Shown piece by piece: positions 45,796 through 57,522 of a DNA stretch of 64,000 bases. Position numbers and translations under genes: made by a program. Under the pieces are notes generated by a model, which saw only the letters and a list, made by a program, of their open reading frames with translations, searched no databases and had not been told where the DNA came from. Each line of letters opens with the position of its first letter. Positions within the stretch are counted from its first letter, which is position 1. The stretch is taken from positions 62,209,756-62,273,755 of the forward strand of contig NC_088911.1 in NCBI RefSeq assembly GCF_963576675.1, written 5' to 3'. This stretch comes from Euphorbia lathyris (Eukaryota > Streptophyta > Magnoliopsida > Malpighiales > Euphorbiaceae).

Positions 45796-47084
45796 AATTC
45801 AAAATTATGTTTTAATTTTGGATTAGACGGGACTGATTTTTGCTTTAAATTTTTCTCGGGTAATTTTAATAAAATCAGGGCCTTAATACCGTTTAATTTA
45901 TTAAACGCGTTTTGAATAAAAATTAATTGGTATTAAAACGTTTTTGATTGGCATGCATATTTAATTTTAATCGAATTGATAATTTGTATAAAATTGAATA
46001 TGGTTAATTTGTGAAATTGGCCCAATAGACCGTGACACCGGTTTAAATTGGGAGGGCTAAATTTTAGATATGTGACGACCCTAAAAAAATTTAGTGGGAG
46101 CGAAATTGTAATTTTGTATTTAAATGGATGTTAACCGTTTGGGCCTTTATGGGCCTTAGTCACATATGGTAAAATTGGCGATTTCACCCTAAGTAACTCG
46201 GCTTAACTTTATTAGATGTTCTGGAATACCATGATCATGCATTATATTTGTATGTCTTACCGTGCAGCAACGTGTTATAGAGTTCTATGGGCCCTAAATT
46301 AAAGTCGGTTTGTAATTTGATTATTTTGGGAAATATGGCCTGCGTGCCATTCTTTTATTAATGTAATTTTAGAATAGGTTCTATTTATAAAATTCTAATT
46401 GATCGTGAAGAAGCCCAGATGGTCCAAGCCCATGGTGGGAGCCCAAGGAGACTTGAAGCAAGCCCGTGAAGATTAGATAGTTTATCTAGTTTCACTAGGA
46501 TGTATTATAAGGCCCATAGAGTCTCTATGTTTATTTTATTATACAATTGCTTAGTATAACATGAAATATAAGTAGCAACGATCACCAGATCATCACCCGC
46601 GATAATTATATGTTAAAGCCGTATCACTTAATTAATCCGGATAATGAAATATTGAGTCGCTTAAAAGTGCTTTCCAGATTCACACCTCTTCCTCCCAGGT
46701 AGTGCTACAGTGTATGACGTGCCATAGCAGGTATGCTGTAGTAATCAGTGGGCCGTCGAGGGTTAGGATACTTCGGTATGGCTAACGCGTGTATGGTGGT
46801 TGGACTCAACGTGGGTAGCATTAGCTCAGAGCGGGCCCTAAGCACAGATGGGCTAAGTGTCACAAAGCCCATCAAACCAAGAGTCCTTGCGGAGGATTGG
46901 ATAGTTTATCCTACCAAATCGTCAATGGTCGACGGCGGAGCCCTAGCTCGGTCTATTATTGATGGATTGTGGATCTTGGTCAAGACAGCCAAATAAATAT
47001 CACCAATAACAAATTAAAATGGATTATTAATTTGATCTTTGGCTTAAGACCTTTATTCTAACTCTAATGTAATTTTTCCACGTA
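45796..47084 (+). other. Rest of Copia-B leader
   Basis: There is no coding sequence. Words such as GCCTGCGTGCC (about 46340) also occur in the Copia-A leader (CCTGCGTGTCTTGCC at about 40710). An open frame at 46748-46996 is not recognisable and lies in the predicted intron. Confidence 0.5.
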
Positions 47085-47117
47085 GATAAAAATCACCAAG
47101 TTACATAAAAAGAAATA

Positions 47118-50100
47118 ATGACTGCGACAAGCAACAACTCACTCAGACCACTCTTGGAAAAGGAAAAACTTTCAGGGACTGATTTCCTTGACTGTCCTAT
47201 AAACTCACAAAAGGTTTGTAGACACGAGTGGAAGGAATCTGTACTGACTGCTACCTTACCAGCCAATAAAGGGAACATACATAAGGGAAAGGCCAAGTCC
47301 AAGTCCAAGGCGAACGCCCAAAAGGCCGAGTCAAAGACAAGGAAGGTGGCAGCTCCTAAAGGTAGGTTGGCCTCGACAGATGATATCTGTCACGAGTGTA
47401 ATGAGAAGGGACACTGGAAGAACGTGTGTCCAAAGCTAAGGGAGAAACAGAAGGCTAAAGCTTTTGGTTCTGGCATTTATGTTGTTGAGATAAATCTGGC
47501 TATTTCTACATCTTGGGTTTTAGACACTGGATGTGGTACTCACATTTGTTCAAATGTGCAGGGACTGAGAAATAGGAGGTTGTTAGGATCTGGTGAAGTG
47601 GATCTTCGAGTCAGCAATGGTGCTCGTGTAGAGGCCTTGGAGATCGGAGATTACACTTTAGAGATGCCTACTGGTTTAGTTTTAGAACTTAGAGATTATT
47701 ATTTTGTACCTGCAATGCGCAGGAACATTATCTCAGTTTCTATGTTGGATATTTCCGGTTTTAATTTTAATATTGGACGTGGTAGGATTTCTATACATCG
47801 TGGCAATATTGTTTATGGAACCGCATTTCTAGAAAATGGTTTGTATATCCTTGATCTAAAACGTAGTGAATCAATCTATAACATAAACGCTAAAAGGATT
47901 AAGACTAATGAACTGAATCCTACATATATCTGGCACTGTCGTCTTGGCCACATAAATGAGAAACGCATAACTAGGCTTCACTCTAGTGGAGCGCTAGGGT
48001 CATTTGACAGGCAGTCTTATGACACGTGTGAATCCTGTTTAAGAGGGAAGATGACAAATGCGCCTTTCACCAAAACTGGTGTAAGGGCCACAGAGCTATT
48101 GGAGCTAATACACTCAGATGTATGCGGTCCAATGAGCACCGGTGCTAGATCTGGTTTTCTGTACTTTGTTACCTTCACAGATGACTATAGCCGATACGGG
48201 TATGTGTATCTGATGAAACATAAATCTGAAACTCTTCTAAGATTTAAAGATTTTTAAAATGAAGTAGAAAATCAACTTGGCAAGAAAGTAAAAGCGCTTC
48301 GGTCTGATAGAGGGGGCGAATACTTGAGCCAAGAGTTTGTCTCATTCTTGAGAGAGTGTGGGATTGTATCCCAACTCACTCCTCCTGGTACACCCCAATG
48401 GAATGGAGTGTCGGAAAGGAGGAACAGGACCCTACTTGACATGGTCCGCTCAATGATGAGTCAAGCTTCTCTCCCTATCTCCTTCTGGGGATTCGCTTTG
48501 GAAACTGCTGCTCATATAATTAATAATACACCGAGCAAGGCAGTTGAAGGAACACCATATGAATTATGGACGGGCTGAAAGCCCAACGTTTCCTTCATGA
48601 AGATTTGGGGCTATGATGCACATGTCAAGAAATTGATGAGTGGCAAACTAGAGTCCAAATCTGTCGAATGCCAGTTCGTGGGTTACCCTAAGGAAACTAA
48701 GGGTTATTACTTCTACAACCCAGCCGAGAATAAAACATTCGTGGCTAGGTTTGCAGTCTTTTTGGAAAAGGAATTCCTTTCCAAAGTAGACAGTGGGAGC
48801 AATATTGATCTTGCTGAGATTCAAGACTCACCGACTCCTACAGCAGATGCTGAGGATGCTCAGGTAACTGATTTAGGTCCTTAAGAAATTGAGGAGGCTG
48901 AACCAGTTACACAGGAACCTAGAAGGTCTGATAGGACACGTCATCAGCCCGAGAGGTACGGCTTTGTCGTGACTGATGATGGGGAGATAATGGTCGATGA
49001 CCAGGATGAGCCCAAGACCTATCAAGAGGCTATTGAAAGCCCACAATCAGATCAATGGCAAGCTATGGAGGCTGAAATGCAGTCTATGCGTGATAACCAA
49101 GTGTGGAACTTGGTGGATCCACCTCCGGGTGTTAAAACGATTGGCTGCAAGTGGTGTTTCAAATTAAAAGCCGATAACACTTCAAGGGGCGACTGGTGGC
49201 AAAAGGTTATAGACAAATCCAAGGAATTGACTATGATGAAACCTTTTCACGAGTTGCTATGTTCAAATCCATTAGGATAGTACTGGCCATAGCTGCATGG
49301 TATAACTATGAGATATGGCAGATGGATGTTAAAACCGCTTTCCTGAATGGGAAGTTACTGGAGGATGTCTACATGACACAACCAGAGGGTTTTATCGATC
49401 CGAAGTATCCTAACCGAGTATGTAAGCTTCAAAGATCCATTTATGGATTGAAGCAAGCATCTAGGTCTTGGAATCAGAGATTCAATGAAGCCATAACTGA
49501 ATATGGCTTCGTGCAGAATCCTGATGAACCCTGTGTGTATATGAAATTCAGTGGGAGCATATCCACTTTCCTGATATTATATGTCGATGACATACTACTC
49601 ATTAGAGGCGATCACTGCAAGGTGTGAAGCAGTGGTTGAGTAAATGCTTCGCAATGAAAGACTTAAGAGAAGCTGAAACGATCTTGGGGATCAGGATCTT
49701 TAGAGATAGATCCAACAGACTTCTAGGCTTGAGTCAGGCAACGTACATAGACAAAGTTCTTAGAAGATTCAGAAATGGACCAGGCTAAGAAAGGATTCAT
49801 GCCTATGCGCCATGGGTTAAAACTTGGTAAGAAAGATTGTCCTCAGACAAAGCAGGACAGAGAGAACATGGAAAAGATCCCATACGCGTCAGCTATAGGA
49901 TCTATCATGTATTCTATGTTATGTGCAAGGCCAGATATTGCATTTGCACTTAGCATGACTAGCCGATACCAGTCAGATCCCGGAGAGGAGCACTGGAAGG
50001 CAGTTAAGGCTATCCTAAAGTACCTTAAACGTACCAAGGATTTCTTTTTAGTTTTTGGTGGGCAAGAGGAGCTGGCAGTATCAGGTTACACTAACGCGAG

Positions 50101-50563
50101 TTTCGAGACTGATGAGGACCAGAAATAATCACAATCTGGTTATGTTTTTCTCCTGAATGGTGGTGCCATTAGTTGGAGATCCTCAAAGCAGCCTACCATT
50201 GCCGATTCTACAACGGAAGCTGAGTACATAGCTGCATGTGATGCTGCAAAGGAAGCAGTTTGGATCAAGAAGTTCATAACTGACTTAGGTGTAGTTCCCA
50301 CTATCCTAGGTGCAGTTGATGTTTTCTGTGATAACAACGGTGCCATAGCACAAGCACTGGAGCCCCAATCACACAAGAGATCCAAACATGTACTTAGAAA
50401 GTTTCACCTCATCCGGGAGATTCAGGCGAGAGGTGACATTACATTACAAAGAGTTGACACCGAGAACAATGTTGCAGATCCGTTTACCAAGGCACTTGCA
50501 CAGCGCCTACATGATGGTCATACTAGATCTATAGGGATTAGGGCAATGCCTGCTTGGAACTAG
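47118..50563 (+). pseudogene. Copia-B gag-pol, multiply defective
   Basis: Gag keeps its N-terminus (LRPLLEKEKLSGTDFLD) but jumps within about 35 codons to the basic region before the zinc knuckle (CHECNEKGHWKNVC), so most of the capsid is deleted. Protease LDTGCGTHICSN, pre-integrase IWHCRLGHINEKR and integrase (HSDVCGP, RSDRGGEY, WNGVSERRNRTLLDM) follow. In-frame stops lie at 48255-48257, 48576-48578 and 48882-48884. A frameshift or small deletion lies at about 49170-49195 in RT, frameshifts at about 49620 and 49765, and a stop at 50126-50128. RT motifs (MDVKTAFLNG, YGLKQASRSWN, YVDDILL) and RNase H (STTEAEYIAA, CDNNGAIAQ, KRSKHV) are all present. No functional product can be made. Confidence 0.92.
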
Positions 50564-50566
50564 TCC

Positions 50567-50577
50567 AAGTGGGAGAT
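50567..50577 (+). other. Copia-B polypurine tract
   Basis: AAGTGGGAGAT directly before the 3' LTR start at 50578. Confidence 0.85.
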
Positions 50578-52264
50578 TGTTGGTGTGCCCTAGTTCTTAG
50601 GCATTGGTTCATGTATATTGTATTATGCTTTTGATTATTCTTGCATAGATACACTATTTGTGTTACATTAATAAAGGCATTAATCTAGTTCATTTATATC
50701 TTGTGCTATAATATGAATAGAGAATCCATTGATTGACAATCGTAAAACCATATCCCAAGTCTATTCTATCATGGGAATGATTAGGACCACAGACTTATAT
50801 ATTCGACGACTATATGGTAGTAATTGATACTAGCCATAGCACTTGATAAGTCAGTTGTAAATATGGGTACATGTTGTATACATGTGACTGGATCGATCCG
50901 CCCGAGAAAACTACATGGTGGTTGTGTCATTAGTTTTCTTAAGTAGGTCTCTAACTGTCTTCAGACCAGATTTCATTATAATATCAATATGGGATCCGGT
51001 TCACTTTGACATACGCCTAACAGGTCTGTAACAGGATGCTAAATACGGGTATGATTGGGTGAACAAGTGAACACGTTGGTATTGATATTGAAGTGATGGA
51101 ATTACCACTCATGTAATAGTGAGATGATATCACAGGCCACTTGATAAGTGAGATTGATAAGTGTGTGGCCACACCCTGATAAGCAGTTTACTTATCTGTT
51201 TCATCAATCTACTTAAGATCAAGAAATATCATAAACATCAGAGAGGATGACAGCCGCCATGCCTCTAGTTTATAATATCGATGTCAAATGGTAAAAGAAG
51301 TTAAGAGATAACTACAGGGTCTCTGCATCTTTAGACTGCTGAAACTCTGTCTTGGTTAGGGGCAGTAATGGTTTGCTAGAACCCACTTACTGTCTGTGGG
51401 CCGTGAGCCCGCTGCTAGCTAAGGACAGTCCCATAGGATCGTGCACATCGAACATCTGAGTTAGAACTTATAGAACGGTACATTGGAGAGATGAAATTGA
51501 TTAATTGATTGATAGTAAAATATCAAGGTAATTAATTGGTGGTTAATTAATTGATTAATTGATACTTTGTATCAAGGTAATTGATTAATGGTCTTAAGTG
51601 TTGAGTATTTAATTGATTAATTAGTTTACGGGATGTAATTAATTAATTTGTAAATTAATGAAATTGTATTCGGTGAATAATTAATTAAACTAATACGTTG
51701 ATTTATTAATTAGTGTTGTTTGTTTAATTGGAGTAATTAAATTTAATCTAATCATAAGTAATTGCATAGAATAAATATTATTGGTATTTATTTATGTAAT
51801 TAGATTAGGATTGGATTAGTTTTGTAATTAACCAATTAACCCTAAACCAATTAGGTTTAGGAATACACTATATATATATATATAAATTAAAACATAAAAC
51901 CCTAAGACATACATACATCATATTCGACCACCATACACAATTGATTCGGCCACTACAATTAGAAAGTGGAGAAATCTTTTGTAAAATATCACAATCTCTC
52001 CAGTTCTTCCTCCGTTCTTCGGCTAGCACCGGTTCTAGCTCGATAGCTGTTCGTGCACCTGACTACGGAGATTTTACTACTTTGTGGATTCTTCAGCCGT
52101 CTCTAGAAGAGACAGTCCGGGTAAGTTTTTATCCCTAAACGGATCCAAAAAGGTTTTATTCAATTAATGGTTAACGGACAAAGATCAAACTAAGGGATTA
52201 GAAATAAATTTTGAACCGCAATTCCGTTGCGCTACAGTTGATTAACTGGCTATAATCCCTAACA
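50578..52264 (+). repeat. Copia-B 3' LTR
   Basis: A 1687-bp partner of 43694-45379. It carries the same TATA run and splice donor, and is followed directly by the GAAAG duplication at 52265-52269. Confidence 0.93.
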
Positions 52265-53816
52265 GAAAGCATGATTGAACTTGATGAAGTTCAAGAAGAA
52301 GAAACACCAACTGAAACAACAGAGGCGATAGAGGAACCCGATACAGTCACATTAGATGAGACTCAAGTGCCAAAACCTACTCGTAGATCACAAAGAGTTC
52401 GTGAACTCCCAATTAGATATGGTTTTCTAGTGGGAGATGATGAAGAGGTTCCCGTGTTAGACGACGAACCTGAAAACTACGAAGAGGCTCTCACTAGTCC
52501 AGATTCTAAAGCATGGCTTCAGGCCATGGATTCTGAAATGGATTCCATGTATACCAACCAAGTGTGGACTTTGGTTGATCCACCCGAAGGGATAAAACCC
52601 ATTGGGTGCAGGTGGATCTTCAAGAAGAAGACTGACATGGATGGAAAGGTTAGCACCTACAAAGCTAGGTTAGTAGCGAAAGGATATCGTCAAAAGCAAG
52701 GAGTTGATTATGACGAAACCTTCTCTCCAGTAGCCATGTCCAAATCAATCAGAATCATGCTCGCTATTGCCGGTCACTACGATTACGAGATTTGGCAAAT
52801 GGATGTGAAAACAGCTTTCCTAAATGGAAACCTGCTTGAGGATGTATATATGATGCAACCTGAAGGTTTCATATCGAAGGATGCAACCAAGATTTGCAAA
52901 CTTCAGAGATCCATTTATGGACTCAAGCAAGCATCAAGAAGCTGGAACAAGCGTTTTGACGAAACCATAAAATAGTTTGGTTTCGAACAAAACTGCGAAG
53001 AAGCTTGTATTTACAAGAAAGTTAGTTGGAGCTCAGTAGCATTTCTCATATTATATGTGGACGATATATTACTGATGGGAAATGACATAGCTCTGCTACA
53101 ATCGGTGAAAGTATGGTTATCAGGTAACTTCTCCATGAAAGACCTTGGTGAAGCAGCTTATATACTAGGTATAAAGTTCTATAGAGATAGATCAAGAAGA
53201 CTGTTTGGTCTTTCACAGGCTACATACATTGAAAACGTGCTAAAGCGGTTTAGCATGCTTGAATCGAAACGAGGTAACTTACCCATGGTACATGGGGTAA
53301 AGTTAAGCAATCATCAATGTCCTAAAACCGAAGATGATAAGAAACGCATGGCTGTAATTCCGTACGCCAGCGCAATCGGTTCGATTATGTATGCTATGCT
53401 TTGCACTAGACCTGACGTAGCATTCACGTTAAGCATAACGAGTCGTTATCAAGGTAATCCGGGTGACGAGCATTGGAATGCCAACAAGAACATTCTTAAG
53501 TACTTGAGAAGGACTAAAGATATGTTCCTAGTGTACGGAGAAGGGGATCTGAAAATAGAAGGATTTTCAGATGCCAGTCATCTCACAGATGAGAACGATT
53601 TTAAATCCAAATCAGGATACATGTTTATCTTGAATGGGGGCGCGGTCAGTTGGAAGAGTTCCAAGCAGGGAAGCGTGGTTTTCTCTACGACCGAGTCTGA
53701 GTACATCACTGCTGCGGAGGAAGCAAAGGAAGCAGTTTGGATAAAGAAGTTCATTACCGAACTTGGTGTGGTGCCTGACATTGTGAATCCCATCACTCTG
53801 TACTGTGATAACAATG
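52265..53816 (+). pseudogene. Copia-A pol, second part (RT and RNase H)
   Basis: This continues the Copia-A frame after Copia-B: RT with NQVWTLVDPPEGIKPIGCRW, MDVKTAFLNG, YGLKQASRSWN and catalytic YVDD in LYVDDILLMG, then RNase H with RPDVAFTLSITSRYQ, TTESEYITAAEEAK and CDNN. A TAG at about 52973 separates the RT halves. The frame is broken inside RNase H at 53817 by the Gypsy LTR, so the catalytic C-terminal part of RNase H and the 3' LTR are not here. Confidence 0.9.
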
Positions 53817-54346
53817 TGATGACTTGTGGAGAATTTCCGATCAGCTTCCGTCCCTGTGGGGGCATCGTTGGGTTTGACGGGGGGAAGCTCCGATGCCAAA
53901 GTCAGTATAAAGTATGGAAGAGTAAACTGAATTGACAAAGTAGGGTTTTTAGGATTGTGTGAATGTGTACCTTGATAGCTTGAGAGGCATGCTATATATA
54001 GTCGTGAAGTTGTAACCTTTAGTAACTAGAAAGTCTCTATTAATGCTTCATTAATGGCAGTTACTGGTGGTTACTGGTTTCCTTTAGGTATGTCCGTTAG
54101 CTTATTAATAGCTCATTAATGGCCTTTATTGTGGAATCGGCTTCGCTGCTCAGCTGGCGGACCGAGGGGTCATGGCGGATCTCCACATAGGTTTGACTGC
54201 GGATCTCACGTGGCGTAGTCTTGGCGATCCGCCTATCGGATATCCTCGATTGATACGCCATGGTATTCCGGTATCAGGTGATCAATACACGGCTGATCTA
54301 GGCGAATATCTCCTTTGATCCTTTGGATAATATCCCAATGTTATCA
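53817..54346 (-). repeat. Gypsy element 3' LTR
   Basis: About 530 bp with ends TGATGACTTG and AATGTTATCA (TGAT/ATCA). A TATA-type word GCTATATATAG lies at about 53988-53998, roughly 350 bp from the LTR start on the minus strand. The left boundary is set by loss of the Copia-A RNase H frame after CDNN, the right by the adjacent purine tract. The partner LTR is not in the window. Confidence 0.75.
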
Positions 54347-54365
54347 GAAGCCCCCTAAAGTTCCT
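54347..54365 (-). other. Gypsy polypurine tract
   Basis: The minus strand reads AACTTTAGGGGGCTTC directly before the LTR start TGATAACATT. Confidence 0.6.
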
Positions 54366-54900
54366 TTAAAGTCCTTTAGGGCTTTTGAGCTTCTTCGCGC
54401 GCCGTCATAAGGACTTGCATTGATGGTCACTCTGTTCGATGCCAATCGATGGGTGACACGTGTCGTAGGCGTGCCGCTCGAGGAAAGAGAAAACGTCTTC
54501 TTCCTTCCTCTCTTTCTCTTTCCACTCCATTTGCATTCCTCTTCCATCGTCCTTCGAGTTTTTTGCCCAGAATTTCCCGGAGTTCAGAATCCTCGAAGCT
54601 TTAACTCTCATGTAAGTGAATCGTTTCTTTCTATTTCTCTGAATGTTTAGGAGTTCTTCTTCATCCTCCGAGTCTACATTTGAACTTTTTAATTTGACCA
54701 CTTCTTCCGAAACCATAGTTAGCTGGACTTCTTCTTCTTCGAAAAATTCCGATTCTTCCGAAGGTACTGTCAGTTGCGACTTAGCTGAGTTGCGTAACTC
54801 GGCGCGTAATAGCAATCGAACTCGTTCAGGTAGGATTCATAACTTTCCCATCGCCGTTACTTGTTTTTCTCCGATAATAGATTCTAGGCGGTTTTCGGGA

Positions 54901-56873
54901 ATGGAGGCATCTTCTTCAGCTCCGTCTAGGAAAAAGGCGCCTCATGCGGAATCCACTTCCTCCCGTATGAGCGCCGCGGATCTAGCGAATCTGGCGGATC
55001 GCTTTCCTTGGATAAAAGAATACGAGACTAAATTGGCGGAAGCTCATCAGCGACCCGCCTGTCCGCCAACTGGGTATTTGTTTGTGTACATTTGTCATGT
55101 CGAAAGAGGGTTCCGGCTTCCTCTTCCTAAGATGATGGCGGATATCTTAGCTTACTTTGACATTACTGTCAACCAGCTGCATCCAAATGGATGGTTAGAC
55201 CTGGCCCTGGATTGTTATTTAGCTTCAAACTTAGGGATAGTTTGTAACCCTCGAGTCTTCCGAACACTTCACAAACCGACGAAATGAAAGGCCGAGTCCT
55301 TTTTCACCTTTGCTAAATTTGGTACCTATTCGTCGTTCTCTGGCAAGATGTCCAATGTCCATCTCTGGGATGAGAAATTTTTCTATGTAAAGATAAGGGA
55401 GGGCGAGTCTCTAGGATTTCCATCGGTTTGGAATGCCAAACCTTTGCATATGGCTGGAGACATGCGTATACTGACGGACAGTGATGAGGGAGTGGCGGAA
55501 ATCATGAAAAGTGTCAAGGTGGAGGCCTGGACATACGCTGACGCCTTGGACTTCATGATGAATGATATTCCCTTGATCTGCCAGGAAGGGAACAAGATCT
55601 CTTATGTGAAGTTTACAGAACTCGATGAAGGTAACTTTGTTTTTCCTTGAACCTTGATTATTTTATGGTTCTTTTGTCAGGGGTTTGTCTAAGGCCAGTC
55701 ACGCTCTTGTAGAGATATGCAAGAAATTGAAGGAGGATGAAGCTCGAAAGAAGGGGCAGGTAGCGAATCCTACTAAGAGCTTGGAGAAGCGCACTGCTGG
55801 CGATATGGTTGATCCTCCTCTCCCAAAGAAGAAGAAATCTGTATCCACAGGTGGAGGAAAGCTAACAGCGGATGCCATGCGTGCCGTGAAACCAACGGCG
55901 AGACTCGAAGAGGTACGTTGATCATATTATTTTCTCTTCTCTTACTTGAATCTTACTTTTTACTTTTTAATGTTTGCGTAGTTGGTGAAGCTGGACCTGG
56001 GAGGTTACTGGTCCGCCAAGTATGGTGACAAAGGATCTCTGAGAAATGAATCCATCATCAATGACTTGGATGAAGCTCTTGGCCAACTTGGGGAAGTCCG
56101 GGAGAGCCAAAATAAGATCTCAGGATCAGCCCATGTCCAGATGGGAAAAACGGAGCTTCTTACAGTAAGTTCCTTTTATCTTTTTCCTCATTTTTGGATG
56201 AAAGAGTGATCTCCTTTGGGGAGATTTTTGTTGTCATTCTTTCGCTTGAATTGGGCTTCTGTATTGATAGGTATACACACGTATGCGTGCCATGGAAGCG
56301 GATCTCCTTCAAGGAGTGGCGGATAAGGCAACCATAGAAAGGTTGGAGAAGGAGATCGTCGTTGCCAATGCGAACGCTGCGTCCGCCATTGCTCTAAAGG
56401 ATGATGAGATCCTTAAATTGAAGAAACAAATGGACGCGGATGCTAAAGAACATGAAGCTGCTTTAGAGGACACAGAGATCTTGGCAGGGGAGTGAGCTTA
56501 CTACTACGGCGAGTGGATCATGGCATATGTCCAACTGGCGCATCCCGAGATTGATTTTATAGATCCGGAGTTCGTGGTTCCTGACGTGGATGTTGTCCTT
56601 AAGTATCGCAAAATTCCAGAAGTCAAGGACTACATCCGCGATCACATTCGCAAGGTGATGAGCGAATCTGCCGAAGAAAGCAAACCCCTTGTCGACCTTG
56701 AGCCAGAGGACCCCGATAAAGCGCCTCCGAAGGCGGGTGACTAGAGTGAGGAGCTGATAACCGATTGTACTATTCCTCAAGAAGGAGTTGTTTCTGTAGT
56801 GAAGGAAACCCCATTAGAGGGCGCATCTGGTGTAAAGGATGCTAAGGAGGATGCTCCTACTGATGTTGTTTAG
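54901..56873 (+). pseudogene. Antisense ORF of the Gypsy element (putative gypsy-type transposon domain)
   Basis: On the strand opposite to pol a reading starts at ATG 54901 (MEASSSAPSRKK). It contains FRLPLPKMMADILAYF and LHPNGWLDLALDCYL, typical of the plant 'putative gypsy type transposon' (Transposase_28-like) family, then a basic Lys-rich segment (PLPKKKKS) and coiled-coil-like stretches (IERLEKEIVVANANAAS, LKLKKQMDADAKEHEAALED). Three in-frame nonsense codons are seen (TGA 55285-55287, TGA 56493-56495, TAG 56742-56744). Two phase-0 GT-AG introns fit well (55913-55981 and 56165-56270). A third candidate (55631-55680) is out of phase by one base. The role of this protein is not established. 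It is not needed for the retrotransposition core. Confidence 0.7.
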
Positions 56874-57522
56874 TTTTCATTGTAAAACTAAGTACAATTT
56901 TTAATCCTTATGATAACCATTTACTTTACTTTATGCCTTATATTATTTCAGCAAGTAAATTTATAGGCTTTAGGATTAATTTGAAGTAGGTGGCCAACCA
57001 TACCTCATGGTGTGAACCTTTGTGAAGGTTTGAAGCTTTTATTCCCTTAGAGGAAGTTAAGCTGCCTTGGGTGATCGATTTGCTTCCTAACTTTGAGGTG
57101 AATTGATCCGCCCTTAGGACTTTGAACCCTTCAATGGAAAGGGTGTAAGAGAGTGTAAAGATCTCGCGTCCGAGAAATGTTTTAACTCTATCTCTGATGG
57201 TGATCATTTTAAGGATTGATCCGCCCATGAGATTGTTCTCCTATCCTTGAGGAGAAAGTAAAGAAAGTAGCTATGTCGTGATAGCATTGAATGCGTTTGT
57301 TGGCCCCCCTTCTTTTTTTAATCTGGAATATTTATATTGCTACAAAAACAAATACTTAAAAAAGAATTGATAGGACAAAAATTGCTTCTTATTGAATGGC
57401 GATGTGCCTTATTACAGCAGGTGGGTCTTATATGTGAGCCTCGTTAAAACCTTTGATAAGAAAAACCTCATGGGATAAAAACTTATCAAAGGAAAAAGAG
57501 TACTCAAGACCGTGATTACATT
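56874..57522. other. Spacer between antisense ORF and Gypsy pol
   Basis: This non-coding stretch of the Gypsy element separates the convergent ends of the antisense ORF and pol. The minus-strand frame at 56938-57228 has no recognisable motif. Confidence 0.5.

Larger units (their letters stand above)
45235..47085 (+). other. Predicted leader intron of Copia-B
   Basis: The donor in the LTR (GG/GTAAGT at 45235) pairs with an acceptor at 47085 (TTTTTCCACGTAG) only 32 nt before the gag ATG at 47118. Splicing would remove the primer site and the whole 1.7-kb leader with its hairpins and upstream ATGs. Copia-A shows the same layout: donor 39588, acceptor 41533 (TTCTCACTCTCAG), gag ATG 41560. Confidence 0.45.
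43694..52264 (+). mobile_element. Copia-B: complete young Copia insertion in Copia-A
   Basis: LTRs 43694-45379 and 50578-52264 (1686 and 1687 bp), 5-bp TSD GAAAG, primer site 45381 and polypurine tract 50567-50577. By eye only about 14 differences separate the two LTRs (under 1%), so insertion is recent. Yet gag has lost most of its capsid part and pol has several stops and frameshifts. The element is non-autonomous and was probably so before it moved. RT and integrase are similar to those of Copia-A, so the two belong to related families. Confidence 0.93.
37869..53816 (+). mobile_element. Copia-A: LTR retrotransposon, interrupted twice
   Basis: The 5' LTR (37869-39699), primer site (39701), long leader, gag-pol (41560-43693) and the rest of pol (52270-53816) form one plus-strand element. 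Its middle is interrupted by Copia-B (43694-52264). Its RNase H is cut at 53817 by the Gypsy element, so the last part and the 3' LTR lie beyond the window. Copia-A is therefore the oldest member of the right-hand nest. Coding damage includes a gag frameshift near 41690, a TGA at 43419-43421 and a TAG at about 52973. Confidence 0.88.

Noticed and set aside
54612..54650. First intron of the Gypsy antisense ORF (GTAAGT...TTTAG)
   Set aside because: At 39 bp it is shorter than plant introns normally are, so the start at ATG 54901 was preferred.
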